A DNA stretch of 64,000 bases from Flammula alnicola. Taxonomy: Eukaryota; Basidiomycota; Agaricomycetes; Agaricales; Strophariaceae. Positions 14,597 through 26,461 of this stretch are shown here, piece after piece (position 1 is the stretch's first letter; each line of letters opens with the position of its first letter). The position numbers were made by a program, and so were the translations under genes. The stretch spans positions 186,001-250,000 of the forward strand of contig JADNRV010000029.1 in assembly GCA_015499995.1 (NCBI GenBank), read 5' to 3'. Below the pieces are notes generated by a model. That model was not told where the DNA came from, did no database searches, and saw only the letters and a program-made list of their open reading frames with translations.

Positions 14597-14777
14597 TTAC
14601 TATGTATGGCTTTAGACGAGATAATTACATAAGCCTTGATAAGATATGGGGATAGCCAAACGACAAAGCATTACTGTATGTACAGGACAATGGGGAAAAT
14701 AAATAATGTGCATCGTTAGCGAGAGTTCAAAACGTTGGAACAATAGGATAAGGTGAAAATGTGAAGTAAACCAGGTG

Positions 14778-15680
14778 TTATAGACCCAAGTAGTCTGGGG
14801 CAGAGGCTCGATAATCTTCCATCTCTCTGTCCAAGTCAGCTACGGTCGCTGGCCCTCTCTTCAGAGTCTTCTTTAATCTCTTCGGGCCTTTCTTTTGCTT
14901 GAATCTTCGGGGAGGTATAGGAGCTTTTTCGCAGGTATAGGCGCAGCTTTCGTAGCCACTTGTGGTAGATTGGTTTGTCGTACAGGTTGTCGCGGAACAC
15001 TAAATCAGACAGTCAGAACAGTTTCCACGAAAAATCCCAGTTACTTACGTAGGAGTGGATGTCATGCTGCCATTCGAAACAGATTGTATTGGAGGTGCTA
15101 ATCGATCGATAAGTGTTGGGGTTGGTGGAGGCGCTTGCGGTACGGCAGCAGATGAAGTCCATCCACGAGAATCTCAATCTTTATGGGTCGGCCTTATATT
15201 AAAAAGATAAGAATGGCCAAGATACACCACATTCAAGAATAACTCACGTCCATCCACGACTCTTCCGTTATATTTCGCGCGGGCAAGCAAGGCATCACCG
15301 GGCCGTTGGAAGGTGACTACTGCCATGCCTTTCGACTTCCCTTGCGAGTTATACACCAAAAAAGACTCCTTCAAGGGCCCGACTGTCTTTTTAAACAGTT
15401 CCTGCATGTGTAAGGCTCCCATCAAACACCGGGGCATACCATAGGCGCTTACCTCTACCTCCTTCTCCCCAACATCGACGGGCAGCCTGCTCAGAAATAT
15501 CCTACTCCCCGATTCCACTGGCGCCTTTCCTTTCATAGCAGCTGTCTGGCCGGGCGCGACGGGCGCGTTTGTTCGCCAGGCAGGCGCAGCATGTCCTGCC
15601 TGGTTTCCGAGTAACTGACGCTTTGGCCCATGAAATGCGTTGAATCGAGCGTATGGCGCAGGCTTATACTGAGTTTGCAT
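14778..15680 (-). CDS. ALY/REF (Yra1)-type RNA-binding mRNA export adaptor
   Basis: Nuclear RNA-binding protein of the TREX mRNA export pathway. It begins MQTQYKPAPYARFNAFHGP (15680), followed by a Gly/Ala/Pro-rich arm. A single RRM follows: RIFLSRLPVDVGEKEVE (RNP2 side), ELFKKTVGPLKESFLVYNSQ, GKSKGMAVVTF (RNP1), AKYNGRVVDGR, PIKIEILVDG. The C-terminus is Lys/Arg-rich (FKQKKGPKRLKKTLKRG) and ends ADLDREMEDYRASAPDYLGL, matching the ALY/FoP C-terminal box. Two single-base losses are needed to read it through: near 15155 (VDG to SSAAVPQAPPP) and in the A5 run at 14925-14929 (PAKK to APIPPRR). A family N-terminal motif binding the helicase Sub2/UAP56 was not found in the 5' part, so an upstream exon may exist. 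A 51-nt intron splits the RRM after KEVE. Confidence 0.82.
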
Positions 15681-16592
15681 CAATAAAATGAGTTGCGAGG
15701 AGAAGTATTGCCGAATGAAAGTGAGAAAATAGCCTCTCTCCACTCAATCTCAACTGGTAGGAGACAAAGACGATGAGCATAGGGTTCCTGCACACATTGT
15801 GTCGCAGAGGGCGATGGTAAACAATACACAACAAAGTTTTGTCGCGAGAAAGTTGCTCTTGGTTTCTTTCACCACTGCGATGATTCAAATGGCTTCATCG
15901 CCTCTATGAGGTCTTCAAATCGTTCCTGAACTCTGTCGTAATCAGTTAAATGGCTCAATACAAGTTTTAGCCGACTCACACTAGGGCCGCGACGTCGAAG
16001 AGGACCCAAGAAAGGCTGCCAAGAATTTTCAACCTAGTCAGAACAGAAAAGCAATCGATATTCCGACCAGATTTCATTGAAATGAAATCTGCTCTAGACG
16101 ACCTCCTCATCTCTTTTCCGTCTTTGCTTGCAAATGGTTGCCAACTTACTTACCTTCGAAATTCGTTGCGGAAAATTCTCGGACAAAAGGGGTAACGGAA
16201 ACGGAACTTATCCCTGGCGTATACGACACACACGCGGGAGTCGGATGCGAACTTTGACCTGACTAAAGCCAGTATGTCCAAAAATCCCACTCTCTATCTC
16301 CCCTACTTATTCTTATCTCGCCTTGAGGCTTGTCACAGGTTCTTGACAAAAGAGACGGTCAAACGGCGACGTAAAAGTTTGCTTAGTATCACGTATCCGG
16401 AGCTGCAAACTCCAAGTTTCATGGTATCACCTGAGATATCGCATATTCCTTACTCCAACCTCATTCTCGAAGAGGATATGGAAGGCAAAAGGATTCTCAA
16501 GCCCTTACCTTTAAAAACCCAATTTTTTGGACGCAGTTGACCGACCTCGTTGTCTTTCCCTACCGCATACTGACACTCAAATCCTGAGTGTA
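15681..16592. other. Divergent intergenic region with splice-like signals on the - strand
   Basis: Lies between the ALY-type gene (-) and the MFS gene (+). On the - strand there are two intron-like blocks: GTAAGTAAGT (about 16144-16153) to TGACTAG (about 16035), and GTGAGTCGG (about 15976) to GACAG (about 15930), followed by the open piece ERFEDLIEAMKPFESSQW. These could be 5'-UTR introns or an upstream exon of the ALY-type gene, or a very small separate gene. A perfect 22-bp palindrome lies inside the first block at 16069-16090. Confidence 0.4.
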
Positions 16593-18801
16593 ATGTCGAC
16601 AATTTCTCTTGACTTGACCAGTAGCGGCATAGGTGCATACGCTACGCTTGCGTTGCAACATGAATCCAGACACGAACGAGACTCTGCCCTGGATACTACG
16701 CCCATCCATGACCCGTCTTCCGAGTTATCTAAACTGGACCTGAAATACGACTACGTGCCCTGCCAACATATCTCTCGGAAAGGACCAGAAGACCTTCTAC
16801 ACTGAATCGCAAGGATTCGGACATATCCATCTCCAAGGATGCATTTCGCCTTGAAACGCTGACTGCGGGCGACGCAAATATTCCTCCCAGAAACACCGAA
16901 GGGGGTCCTGAAGGCTCTATTGAACTGCCTTCTCCGGGGCTTCCTTCTTCCTCCAGCTCAACGGCAAAGTTATCTAAACAACAAAAGCGTTACAGCATGA
17001 TCCAGTTTCTTGCCCTTTGTTGGTGCATCTGGCTCATGGGTTGGAATGACGGCACGATTGGCCCTATGTTGCCGCGTATTCAAACGCAATACCGAGTATA
17101 TTTAAGGCTGTCCTCTTCGTCGAAAGCTATGAACTGACACCTCGCTCAAGGTCGGATTTTCGGTCGTATCTATGATTTTTGTCGGGAACTGTGCCGTAAG
17201 TGCCTTTTCAGTACGTTTTTCGTGACCATTACTTATCCAGTGCGAAAGGGTTACATCACCGGAGCAACCCTAAACGTTTGGTTGAACGATCGATATGGGT
17301 TTGGCAAGGCAGGTTACACTTCTTAATTCTCCACCTCCACCCTAACAGCTTTCGGTTCATATCAGATAATTGTTCTGGGTGCCGTTTGCCAACTTTTTGC
17401 CTACGCGATTCTGATTTCCGCCCCACCGTTTCCCTTAATCATATGTGCGTATGTCATCGTAGGGTTTGGAATGTCGTTGCAAGTTGGTTGACCTTTCCTG
17501 TAAAATATTATCATCAACTTACAATCTATATTTTCTGCAGAATGCTCAGTCGAATGGCTTTGTTGCGAGTTTACATGAGCACATGTCCGTAAAACTTGGA
17601 ATGTTGCATGCCTCATACGGTAGGGCAAATGTTTTGCTTTAATGATAGGGGAGGAACACCTACACTGCTTTCTGTAGGCTTAGGAGCTTTCATTTCGCCA
17701 TTTTCTTCGACTTATTTCTCCGGACTGTCGAATCGTCGATGGGCCTTTCATTTCATCCTCTCTGCGGGATTCTCCTTGTTGAATATCCTCGTTTTGATTT
17801 ATATATTCCGCTTTCGGCGACAAGAAGGTACGTTCTTCACTCTAAATATCAAGGGAACAATAGAATTAATTTTCGTCCAGAAATCTTGTTGGATGCTGGG
17901 CAGGAAGCCAATGCAGACTCGAGTGTGGGACAGCAAGGAGGAAGCACGTATAGGCAGATATTCTCAGTGAAGGCCGTCCCCTTCCTGGCCATATTCGCCC
18001 TCATCTATATCGGAGTTGAAGTTAGTCTTGGAGGTGGGTGCCAAGTAATGATTTTGCGACTGCACTCGACTAACGACGACAAATGCAGGTTGGATCGTAA
18101 CCTTTATCATCCGCGAACGCGATGGTGGCCACAGCGCAGGATACATCTCCTCAGGATTCTTCGGTGGTATGGTTCTTCTAGCCTTCGACTTGGGATCTCT
18201 TTATCTCACGCCAACTATGCACATAGGTCTACATTAGGTCGTGTTAGCTTGATATGGCTCAACCAGATGGTTGGTGAACGGCGGATCATATTTATTTATA
18301 CCATTATTGCAATTGGGTCAGGAAACCCTCTTCTGTTCTAGGACCAACTCATCTAACGATGTGCGAACTATAGGCTGGAATTAACGGTCTGGTTTGTACC
18401 CTCCATCATCGGAAATGCAGTTTCCGTACGTCACAGCGCCTCAACATCAACGCTGCATCTTTACTTATAGACCATCCTTTAGGTATCCTTGATCGGAGTC
18501 GTCCTGGGACCTATGTTCCCCCTCCTTGTATCTCACATGACCCATATCCTCCCTCGTTGGCTACTCACCGCCTGTGTTGGACTAGTTGCAGGAATAGGAA
18601 TGGCAGGGTCTGCAGCCCTCCCATTTGTGACGGGTATTTTGGCTTCGAAATATGGTATTGGTTCCTTACAGCCTCTGTAAGTCCTTCGCCTTTGTCTATG
18701 ACTTTCTTTTCTTGCTGATTCCCGATAGGATGATCTCTATGATGGGCTGTATGCTTGTCGTCTGGGGGCTTGTCCCAAGCAATACGAGACGGGTAGATTG
18801 A
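16593..18801 (+). CDS. MFS transporter (fungal, Bsc6-like)
   Basis: Integral membrane transporter of the major facilitator superfamily, substrate unknown. It starts MSTISLDLTSSGIGAYATLA (16593) and ends SNTRRVD-TGA. A hydrophilic N-terminus is followed by the first span MIQFLALCWCIWLMGWNDG, with IGPMLPRIQ typical of this fungal branch. Then FSVVSMIFVGNCA, GYITGATLNVWLNDRYGFGK (the loop 2-3 region), IIVLGAVCQLFAYAILIS, YVIVGFGMSLQNAQSNGF, GLGAFISPFSSTYF, the central loop, FLAIFALIYIGVEVSLGG, WIVTFIIRER, GYISSGFFGG, GERRIIFIYTIIAIG, VSLIGVVLGPMFPL and MISMMGCMLVVWGLVP. About ten introns. Three single-base losses are needed for continuity: ~16775-16795 (between KLDLKY and RKDSDISIS), ~18230 (GGL/TLGRV) and ~18374 (AIG/LELTVW). 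It is either an intact gene with sequence errors or a recently broken one. Confidence 0.82.
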
Positions 18802-19788
18802 AGATGTTCACCTGATGCCCGACCATCCCCACTGTCGAGGAGATGAGGCTTACATTTTACGTTATAGAGTGCTTTATCCAGACAGTTATCTCCTCCACTT
18901 CACTTCATTGCCTGTCTCGTGGGATTCTTTTGGTAAATAAAAGAAATCAAAGATTGTAATACTTAAACCAAAAAACTGTTTTAGATTCAACGAAGACGTA
19001 AGTGCGAAATCGCGCGAGAAATTTCAGGATCGTTATCATCTCGAGTCTCCCTCAGAAGACATCGAACCTTCACACTGTTCCATTTCGATCCTGGCTGGGA
19101 GGAAACCGAGTCGCAGTACGTCCTTGGATACTTTGCGCAACACCAATCGGCCATGAATGTTCTGTTCATCGAGCGCTGTACGCTGGGGCAAGATATTGAA
19201 TGTCATTCAAATTCGCGGGCTCATTGGACAACTTGAACGCCTTGATCTTGAAAGTTGAAATAGGTAGCAGAGTTTCCCGTGTGTTCGGCGCGCCGACTGA
19301 GTATCATGGCCAGGTAATGCCTATCCAGGTCGAGGCCCGTAACAAAGTGGAAGAGACTCATCTCAATATGCGCTAGTCTATATTCGTGGAACTCGATCCA
19401 ATCCCGGAGGTAAAGCTGGGCTTGCTGAATGGGCCTACCAAAGCAATTTTCTTTAACAAATCTTGTCTGATCTTGCAGGCCGTTTTATGTTTCTTCCAAT
19501 CTGCCTTTTGGTGTTCTCGATTCTAACGCAGCACATTTAAAAAAGCATGTCCCACGCAAAACGTAGTAATGAAGTTCCGTCACTTACACAATAGTGCGCA
19601 GACTTACATCCACCAAATGCGAAGCCCGTCTGGCATTCTTGGTCCGGCAAGCTCACTATCTCGAGTGAAAATACGAGTAAAGTTGGTAGGCTGGTGTGTT
19701 CCTACTCCGCGTCGTGTAAACTTTCCTGTTGAATATGACAAATGGCAGAGTGCTTGCTGTTGTATGGAACGGTGGCGGCAAAAGTAAA
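18802..19788. other. Intergenic, no gene seen
   Basis: Only short open frames without protein-like character. The right edge abuts the tRNA-Thr gene. Nothing else is recognised. Confidence 0.6.
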
Positions 19789-19873
19789 TTCCCGCTAGCC
19801 GACTTGAACGACTGACCTCGTCATCACCCCGTAAAGTTACTAGTGACGCGCTCTACCGCTGAGCTAAGAGGGA
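19789..19873 (-). tRNA. tRNA-Thr (AGT), with a 13-nt intron
   Basis: Read on the - strand: acceptor TCCCTCT pairs with AGCGGGA with one T-C mismatch; D-arm GCTC-AGCGGTA-GAGC; anticodon stem CGTCA/TGACG; loop C-T-AGT-A followed by an intron ACTTTACGGGGTG and the last loop base A. The T-arm is AGTCG-TTCAAGT-CGGCT. Anticodon AGT (IGU after editing) reads Thr ACU/ACC. The intron lies after position 37, where eukaryotic tRNA introns always sit. The mismatch in the acceptor and a weak T-stem pair slightly lower confidence. Confidence 0.85.
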
Positions 19874-19977
19874 CATATGTTACGTACTTCTGCCAAGATT
19901 ATATCTAAGTATGGCCTTTTAACACAAGCGGAATGTCATAAAGCTGGAGACGCAGTGAACCACTGGCAAATCTCTTC

Positions 19978-20862
19978 ATGTCTTCAACGAATAAGCTCAA
20001 GAAACCGCACGTCTCCTGGAACTCAACTCTCAGAGGCAATGAAGACACCAAGGACACAATGCTTAGCTCGAGGACTATGACGATTGCCACCAGTATTAGC
20101 ACTGCAACTGCCAGTGTCTCATCCATTCCTCTTCAACCTCAGCCATTGACCGCGACGGAGCAATACTGGGCCACGCGCGCACTGAGAGCGGAGGCTCTTC
20201 TAGAAGCTCAAGAAACCCACAAGAAGGAGGTGCGGACGATGGGATACGCCCAAGATATGAAGCGAGAAGTCAGTATATACAGGACTCCTCGTTGTCCTTG
20301 TCACTGCTAACTGGCGAATTCGGACGCAGCGGGAACTCAGTTTGCTGGCGAAGGAACATAAAGAGAAACATGCGGCTTTGGAGCGACTTCTTGTTGGTAT
20401 CTTCATTTTCTTATATTTTCCTGCAATTTATCTTGACTTCGAGATAGACTTTTCTTTTAATCCTCATCGCTATGCTCGTGGTTCTTATCGTCTACCTCGC
20501 AACACATTATACGCGACATTCAATGCTGCTTCAGTATAAGCAGCAGGAGCGATGGTGGTCCGCAATTGGAGCCTCACATTTCACGATACCCATCTTGTCG
20601 CCTTTCACCTCGGTGGTATGTTGCCTCCCTATTTGCTCAGTTCCACCTAGTAACCATCGGCTTTCCCCCTTTGCAGGTTGAGCAAGAAACATCAGTCATT
20701 GGTGCAAAGCTGATGGGAACCCTCGCTGCTATAACCGCTTGTCTCGCATACCTTGCCTTTCGGCATTGGTTAGTGAGTCAAGCGAAAAGTACGACCTCGT
20801 CTACCACAACCAGCGTCACAAGCGCAGCGATAGCTACCGTTTCACGCGCCATTGATCGATGA
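19978..20862 (+). CDS. Coiled-coil, two-span membrane protein, function unknown
   Basis: Starts MSSTNKLKKPHVSWNSTLRG, then a Ser/Thr-rich stretch. A charged helical segment (TRALRAEALLEAQETHKKEV ... ELSLLAKEHKEKHAALERLL) is a likely coiled coil. Intron 1 ends GACGCAG, joining MKRE to RELSLL. Intron 2 (GTTGGT...GATAG) joins ERLL to the first membrane span TFLLILIAMLVVLIVYLATH. After QQERWWSAIGASHFTIPI and intron 3 (GTATGT...TTGCAG) comes the second span, MGTLAAITACLAYLAFRHWL, and a Ser/Thr-rich tail ending SRAIDR. All splice phases agree and no frame break was seen. No family was recognised; the layout of an N-terminal coiled coil with C-terminal membrane spans resembles organelle membrane tethers, but that is only a shape comparison. 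Confidence 0.75.
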
Positions 20863-21481
20863 GCAGGGGCTTTAACCTGCTATGGATGTCAACACGTAGT
20901 CGACACGCGTGTCATCAACTTATTCCAGGGTCACTGGGCATTGCTACAGGTCCCATGGAGGAGCTAGGCGATGGAGGAAATGCCACTGGACGCAAAATAC
21001 CTTTCCTCATATGGTCTTATCCTAGGTCACAGCAAGTCCCTATCCTCAAGCCTTTTGAGAAGTCTTCCATGATACCTCGAGTAACAGGACATTGAAGGCA
21101 CTCCAATAATGACATTGCCTACGGTACCTTCTCATACCCATACAAGTAAATTTATACCCAACATGTATGCACAGTATTTATGGCATCTCAGATATGATGG
21201 TACATCGATTTGAGGGTCTGTCGAGCCACTTGCCAGTGAATAATTATTCAGGGAATGGTTTGTCTTCGACCTACAACGCTAGACTAGCGCGCTCGTTCGT
21301 CATCTTCACCCGAACATTGTGACCTAGAATTGAAGTCGAGAGGATTGAAGGTGTCTGTCGATGATATCAGAAACCATTGTTTAAGGATTAATGGTCCCAA
21401 TCATTGTAAACATATCTTGTGTTGGAGGACTCCCCGGGCGGGGATCCGGAACGGGTGGGCGCCTAAGCGAACACAGTCACC
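20863..21481. other. Intergenic between the membrane protein gene and tRNA-Lys
   Basis: Short open frames only. A GC-rich patch at about 21426-21462 precedes the tRNA. Nothing else is recognised. Confidence 0.55.
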
Positions 21482-21580
21482 GCCGCCTAGCTCAATCGGA
21501 TAGAGCGTCAGACTCTTAAGAAGGCGGGTCATCCCTTCCGACATCATCTGAAGGCTGCGAGTTCGACCTCGCGGTGGGCT
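21482..21580 (+). tRNA. tRNA-Lys (CTT), with a ~27-nt intron; two bases apparently missing
   Basis: D-arm GCTC-AATCGGATA-GAGC; anticodon stem TCAGA/TCTGA; loop CT-CTT-A, then an intron (AGAAGG...ACATC) after position 37. The CTT anticodon reads Lys AAG. As written, the 5' acceptor strand GCCGCC is one base too short to pair with GGTGGGC. The T-loop TTCGAC is one base too short between GCGAG and CTCGC. Adding one C to each C-run (GCCCGCC and TTCGACC) restores a perfect acceptor stem with one G-T pair and a normal seven-base T-loop. A real gene with sequence errors is more likely than a decayed one. Confidence 0.8.
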
Positions 21581-21762
21581 AACTGGTTACCATCCGAACA
21601 TTTTTTGCTTTGTGGAACTCGCAAATTTTTTTCTTCCGCGCCGGCGGCCAAGGCGGATCACTGGCGGACTTTGCTTTATTTGCACTTGCAGTCCGCCTAC
21701 CTCCTAAGTACCCGCGGTGGGCATGTAAAATATCGAAGGGCCATGTTTCATTTGTTTTGGGC

Positions 21763-24283
21763 TCAGAAATGCGAAATGACGAAATGTTTGCATATCCCGA
21801 CCACATATAGTATCGACCAGATTTCGACTGACGTCGTGGCAAGATATCCAAGCATAATTCCCAAATCAAACCTAGCACATCCATGTCCAAAATACAGACA
21901 TAATGACCACATCTCCACTTGCTTACACCTTCTCCGGCGAATGAACTTGACTGGAACATCCTTAACACCGAGAGTAAGAACAAGGGTAGCGTCAAGAACC
22001 TCTCCCTCCACTGTTGCTTCGTCTCTCCGGGTCGCATAATAGGCTCGATCCTGAAATCCCGTAGCAGCATCGTGAGGAAACAGACAACTTCCGTAGTGGC
22101 GAATTTACGACCGATACATGTGCGAGGACCTACAAGCCACATTGAGACTGTAAATTGAATAATAAGGAAAGATCAAACACTCACCGACGCTGAAAGCAGA
22201 GAATGCTTCAGATTCATTTGCAACGCCATACCACCTTGATGGTCTATATTCCTCCGGCTTGTCGAAATACCGGGGGTTGTATTCTGTCCGGTATCATTAG
22301 CTAGGCATTGCGTCGAGACAAGGTCTGACTCACGAATGCCCACCATGTCGACAATCACCTGAAAAGAGGTTTGGATTTGAGATCTAGAAATGGGGGAAAG
22401 GAACCATGAAAGAAGTCACCTGAACACCCTTTGGTACAGGAATGGTAGTGGTTCCTTCTTCACCAGGTGGGTTCGGGATCTGCAACATAGTGTCCTCGAA
22501 AGCTTCTCGAATCAGAATATGGCCCGAAGCTATTGTGATCCTCGTAAGCCTTTGATAGTGAATCGCCATGTCACCAAAAGTATGAGTACGCACGAAACAT
22601 CCGCAAAGCTTCGAAAAAGACAGCAAGGACTTTATCGAGTTTGGCGTAGTCTCGAATACCTAGAAGGTTATAATTTAGACACGTCAAAATAGAGAGAGAG
22701 TCAACTTGAAGATGTAAAGACGTACGGGATCGCGGTCATGCCCAACAGTAGAAATGATATGCTTATAAGTTTCCTCTTGTATGTCTGGGTTCAGTGAAAG
22801 GAAACCAAGCGTAGCCGCAATGCTGTGTGCAGTGGTTTCTAATGTGTGTCCAATATGTTTATACTTCCAGCTCCCGAAAAAAGCGAAGGCGTACCATGAC
22901 CCGCGAAGAGCATGATGTAGACGTTGCCAATCTACAGTAGCATTGTCAATCATAATGCAGATGATGCAGAAGTGAGAATGCCTCACTAGTTCCTGATCAT
23001 CCAACTTGAATTTCCCTCCTTCGTCCTCGTTAGCCTGGACAAGCATCGTGAACGCATCATTGTCTCGGCGTGCTCCATCCGATCCCCTTGCCGAATATCG
23101 GCCTTGCTCTCTGCCACCTGCGAGTGCATGAACGCCATGAGCTCCTTCTGTGCTTCTCGTGATTCTCTCAGTCTGTATAGAGGTTAGAAGCGCTTGAATT
23201 GACGATCAAATGAGGTACTTGCTTCTTGAAAGGTAGGTTCTGAATCCACTTCGGAACGAACAGGGCAATCATATGTGTATCCGCCACGATGCGAAGCGCC
23301 TCCTGGATCGACATTTTTCCATCCGACGTTTTAGCTGGCTCGGTCCAATCGAAGGAAAACCCAAATCCACATTTTCCGATGATCAAGAGCGCAAGCTAAA
23401 TGATGAAAATGTCAGATACATAAAGATAAGGGCTCGCCAACTCACTTTGAATGTCAATGCTTGCACCGCTGGCACACCTATCTCGTTCTTGTCGGTCCAG
23501 CCTTCGGCGGAAACCATTTCGCGATATGTTTTCATTGTTTCCGACCACACCAGCTCGTATCTGGACATGACAAGTATAACACCGTAAGACACCATTTGAG
23601 CATCATGTAACATGACCGTCTCACAGTTTATTGTTGAAGGCAGGACCCATGATACGCCTATGCTTTCTCCAAACATCTCCATCAGCCGCAACCAGATTCA
23701 TTCCCCATAGCCTATACCAACCGTCAAGTCGTGCAAAACAAGGAGACGTCAAATGGACTGACAAGATCGAGCGACTTGCAGTCTCTGGCTTGTAAAAGCT
23801 CCTTCCGCCACTGCTCGAGGCAACTTGTCGAGCAACATCGAGGTTGGATGTGTAGAAAGTCGGTGGGCCGATCAGAAATGGAACGAGAGAGATTGTCTCG
23901 CTTCCAAAGCGTTTGTACACTGGAGAGATGACGGAAAGATGGGTCAACATATGTGAACAGAAAAGGTGTTTCTTACTATTATCACGCCAACGCCATAGAA
24001 AATAGTAACCTGGATTCCACCATGTGGTCGGCAGAAGCACCGCAGGTAAACCCAAGGGATAAAATGGAACACGGAATCCTGGATAGTGACTAACGGCCTA
24101 ACAAAACTTACATTGTTCATCACATTATCTGCTAGGCCCACGACTGCGACATACCTGAAGGTCCCGACGATACTTCAACAACTTAGAGACGACGAACACC
24201 AGCGAGAGCGTAACGACGACATTTGAGATGCTGATATGGCTGTTTTGGAAGAATTGCAGAGCCTTCACATAGGTTGAAGACAT
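21763..24283 (-). CDS. Cytochrome P450 monooxygenase
   Basis: Heme-thiolate monooxygenase of unknown substrate, probably anchored in the endoplasmic reticulum. It starts MSSTYVKALQFFQNS (24283), with an N-terminal membrane anchor SNVVVTLSLVFVVSKLL. Then LPAVLLPTTWWNPGYYFLWR, the exon with WRKHRRIMGPAFN, and the I-helix oxygen-binding segment VYIMLFAGHETTAHSIAATL (an intron splits AGH-ETTA). The K-helix has E-x-x-R as FFEALRMFPSG, then the heme loop FSAFSVGPRTCIGRKFA with the cysteine ligand. The C-terminus includes the usual VLDATLVLTLGVKDVPVKF block, but it is reached only by adding one G at about 21999-22000 (WRER to VLDA). The real stop may be nearer RRR than the end given here. At least ten introns. 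The FAD monooxygenase gene lies 290 bp upstream on the same strand, so the two may share a pathway. Confidence 0.88.
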
Positions 24284-24573
24284 TCCGACCTGGAATTGAA
24301 CGATACGGCAGGGAATAGGGTCACGGTCAAGGCAGTTCAGAGACTGGGAGAAGTTATAAAGCCTTGTCTATTTGAATGTCTGCCATTCTTGCCGAGACAT
24401 ACGTGGTGACGGGAAACCAAGCAAGTCGTTATTTGTACAATAAGCACCGATTCAAAACATATTTCTCACGAAGTCTTTTTATCCCAAAACCCTCTTCCGC
24501 GCAATGAAACGATAGATCACAATGCCAAACTGGAATTGCAAGCACCGTAAAATGGCACGCAGGGAAAGGGGTG

Positions 24574-26461
24574 TCAAACTCCGTATAAACTCTTCTCAAC
24601 TTCACGATACGGCGTCGGGGCGATGGAGTTCAGTTCTTCGGCGACTCGGGACAGTCTGTAATATAGATATCGTAACCAACCTGACCCCGAGAACAACGAC
24701 TCACAATACTTCAGGCCGTTACACCATCGAAAGGGCCTTCGAAGGTCTTCCGCTATTGAGCTGTTCCAGGTCCATTTCCAGCCTTCTCCTACAGACTCTC
24801 CCAAAGCCGAAAGTCTCTCCGGAGAGAGCGTGTCGCCTTCTTTGACATCCTCGAAACCAGGACTTCCAAATTCATAGCGCAGGCCCTGATTTCTAGAAGT
24901 GTTGGCTGCGAAATTGCCGAAGGGTTGTCGGATGGCGCTGTATATACCGGTAATCTTTGAAATGTCGACATGGCCTTGCTGGACGGCTTTAGCTAGGACG
25001 TTCGCGAGTACGTAGGCATCCTGGTAAAGTTGCAAGTGGTGTCAGCTCTACCAGACCACATGGAATATGTTCGGAATCAAGGTGCTTACCTCGATCGCTT
25101 GGCCCGCACCATTGCCCAGATGAGGCGGCATGGCATGTGCCTTAACGATGTCAGGACGGGAAACTTTAACGAGACTCTGGAAAAATATACCGAGTCGCCC
25201 AAGAGAAGTACACGACCAAGTGCGTATTTATCCAGTGGTTTGACTGTTTCAATCGCCCATCGCGAAGGATTATCCATATTCTGGATCGTCAAAACCACGT
25301 CAGCATATGAAAGCATGTGGATAATCAGAAACTATGCACCATTATAACACATTGGACCTCCTCTGACCAGTTCACGAAATGCGACGCGATATCATCAGTG
25401 GTGGAGTTTGTCACAGCAGGGCCATCCAAGAGACTGCCTTCCTTCTCGGGCTCGGAGACGAAGGCGCCAATGTTGATAAGTTTCCCTCGTGAAATGGGGT
25501 ACGAGATGACGTGCTATTTCGCTGAAATGACTTTCAGTTCTTACAGGATCGAAAATGCCGTAGTTACCTTGGATTTTCCACAATACTAATTCGTGCAAGT
25601 GAATTAGGTTAGGTGCTCGTCAGAACAAAATTTAAATTAAAAATAGGACGCACCACCATGGGAGTCGCCAAAGAAGGATGATTTGGGGCCTGTCGCTTGA
25701 TGACCTCACTGTCAATCATACTCCTGTAAATGACGGTTCCAGTCCACACAGGTCGTGCATTCGTGATTGCTTCTGCCCCGTGCAAATTATTCTCCTTCGC
25801 GAGGAATTCCCTCCGAACAGCAGAGTTGATACCATCAGCACCGACGAGTAAATCGCAAGTCGCAGTTTCTCCGTTCTTGAAGAAGAGCTTGATGCCATTG
25901 TCGGACTCTTGATAACCGGTTAGACGTCTATCTAAGTGGGTTTGGACAGAAGACGAAATGTGCTTCAGGAGAACGTCCTGGACGTCGGCTCTATGAAAAG
26001 AGAGCATTCCGCCTGGAAAGATAAGGTCGGTAATATAAACATCTTCCTTATGATCGCTCTTCCTAAGAGCAAAGGCCAATCCTGCAACAAATATGGGACA
26101 TCGCGCACCTAACCGTAATAACGAAGGAAAGGCGTACTTGGTGAACTATCTTTCGACGGAATCTCCTGACCAGGATAATATGAGGAGCCAGATCGTCGTC
26201 CAAGCCCAAATCTTTCAATATCTCCCATCCTCGAGGCCACAGACTGATCCCTGCACCAACTTGAGTCAACTTGGCTGCAGCTTCGTAGATGTCCACTTGA
26301 ATAAATTTATCTATATTCAACCGGCTGATGGCTACGGCCAAAGTCAGGCCTCCAATACCACCTCCGCTGAGACGATGAAAATGTCAGTTCAGAAAATACG
26401 CAGAGTAAGTAAGCGTGGTCACATACACAATGGCTAAGCGCAGCTTTGGAACAGTGTTCAT
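24574..26461 (-). CDS. FAD-dependent monooxygenase (salicylate hydroxylase type)
   Basis: Flavoprotein hydroxylase using FAD and NAD(P)H, typically acting on an aromatic or polyketide substrate. It starts MNTVPKLRLAIV (26461); the next exon completes the Rossmann motif GGGIGGLTLAVAISRLN, ending in an acidic residue (DIYEAAAKLTQVGAG). Then SLWPRGWEILKDLGLDDDL, FHRADVQDVLLKHI, DLLVGADGINSAVRREF (the GADG/DG motif), RWAIETVKPLDKYALGRVLL followed by GDSAHAMPPHLGNGAGQAIE (the GD motif binding the FAD ribityl chain), and DAYVLANVLAKAV. The product ends with an aromatic-rich C-terminus WKWTWNSSIAEDLRRPFRWC. One base appears missing at about 26161-26168, between PHIILV and IPSKDSSP. Neighbouring P450 on the same strand suggests joint action in secondary metabolism or aromatic breakdown; that is inference. 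Confidence 0.86.

Noticed and set aside
15881..16160. Small separate gene on the - strand (ERFEDLIEAMKPFESSQW)
   Set aside because: Splice-like signals exist but the exons do not share a frame and no start is convincing; kept only as a note on the intergenic region.
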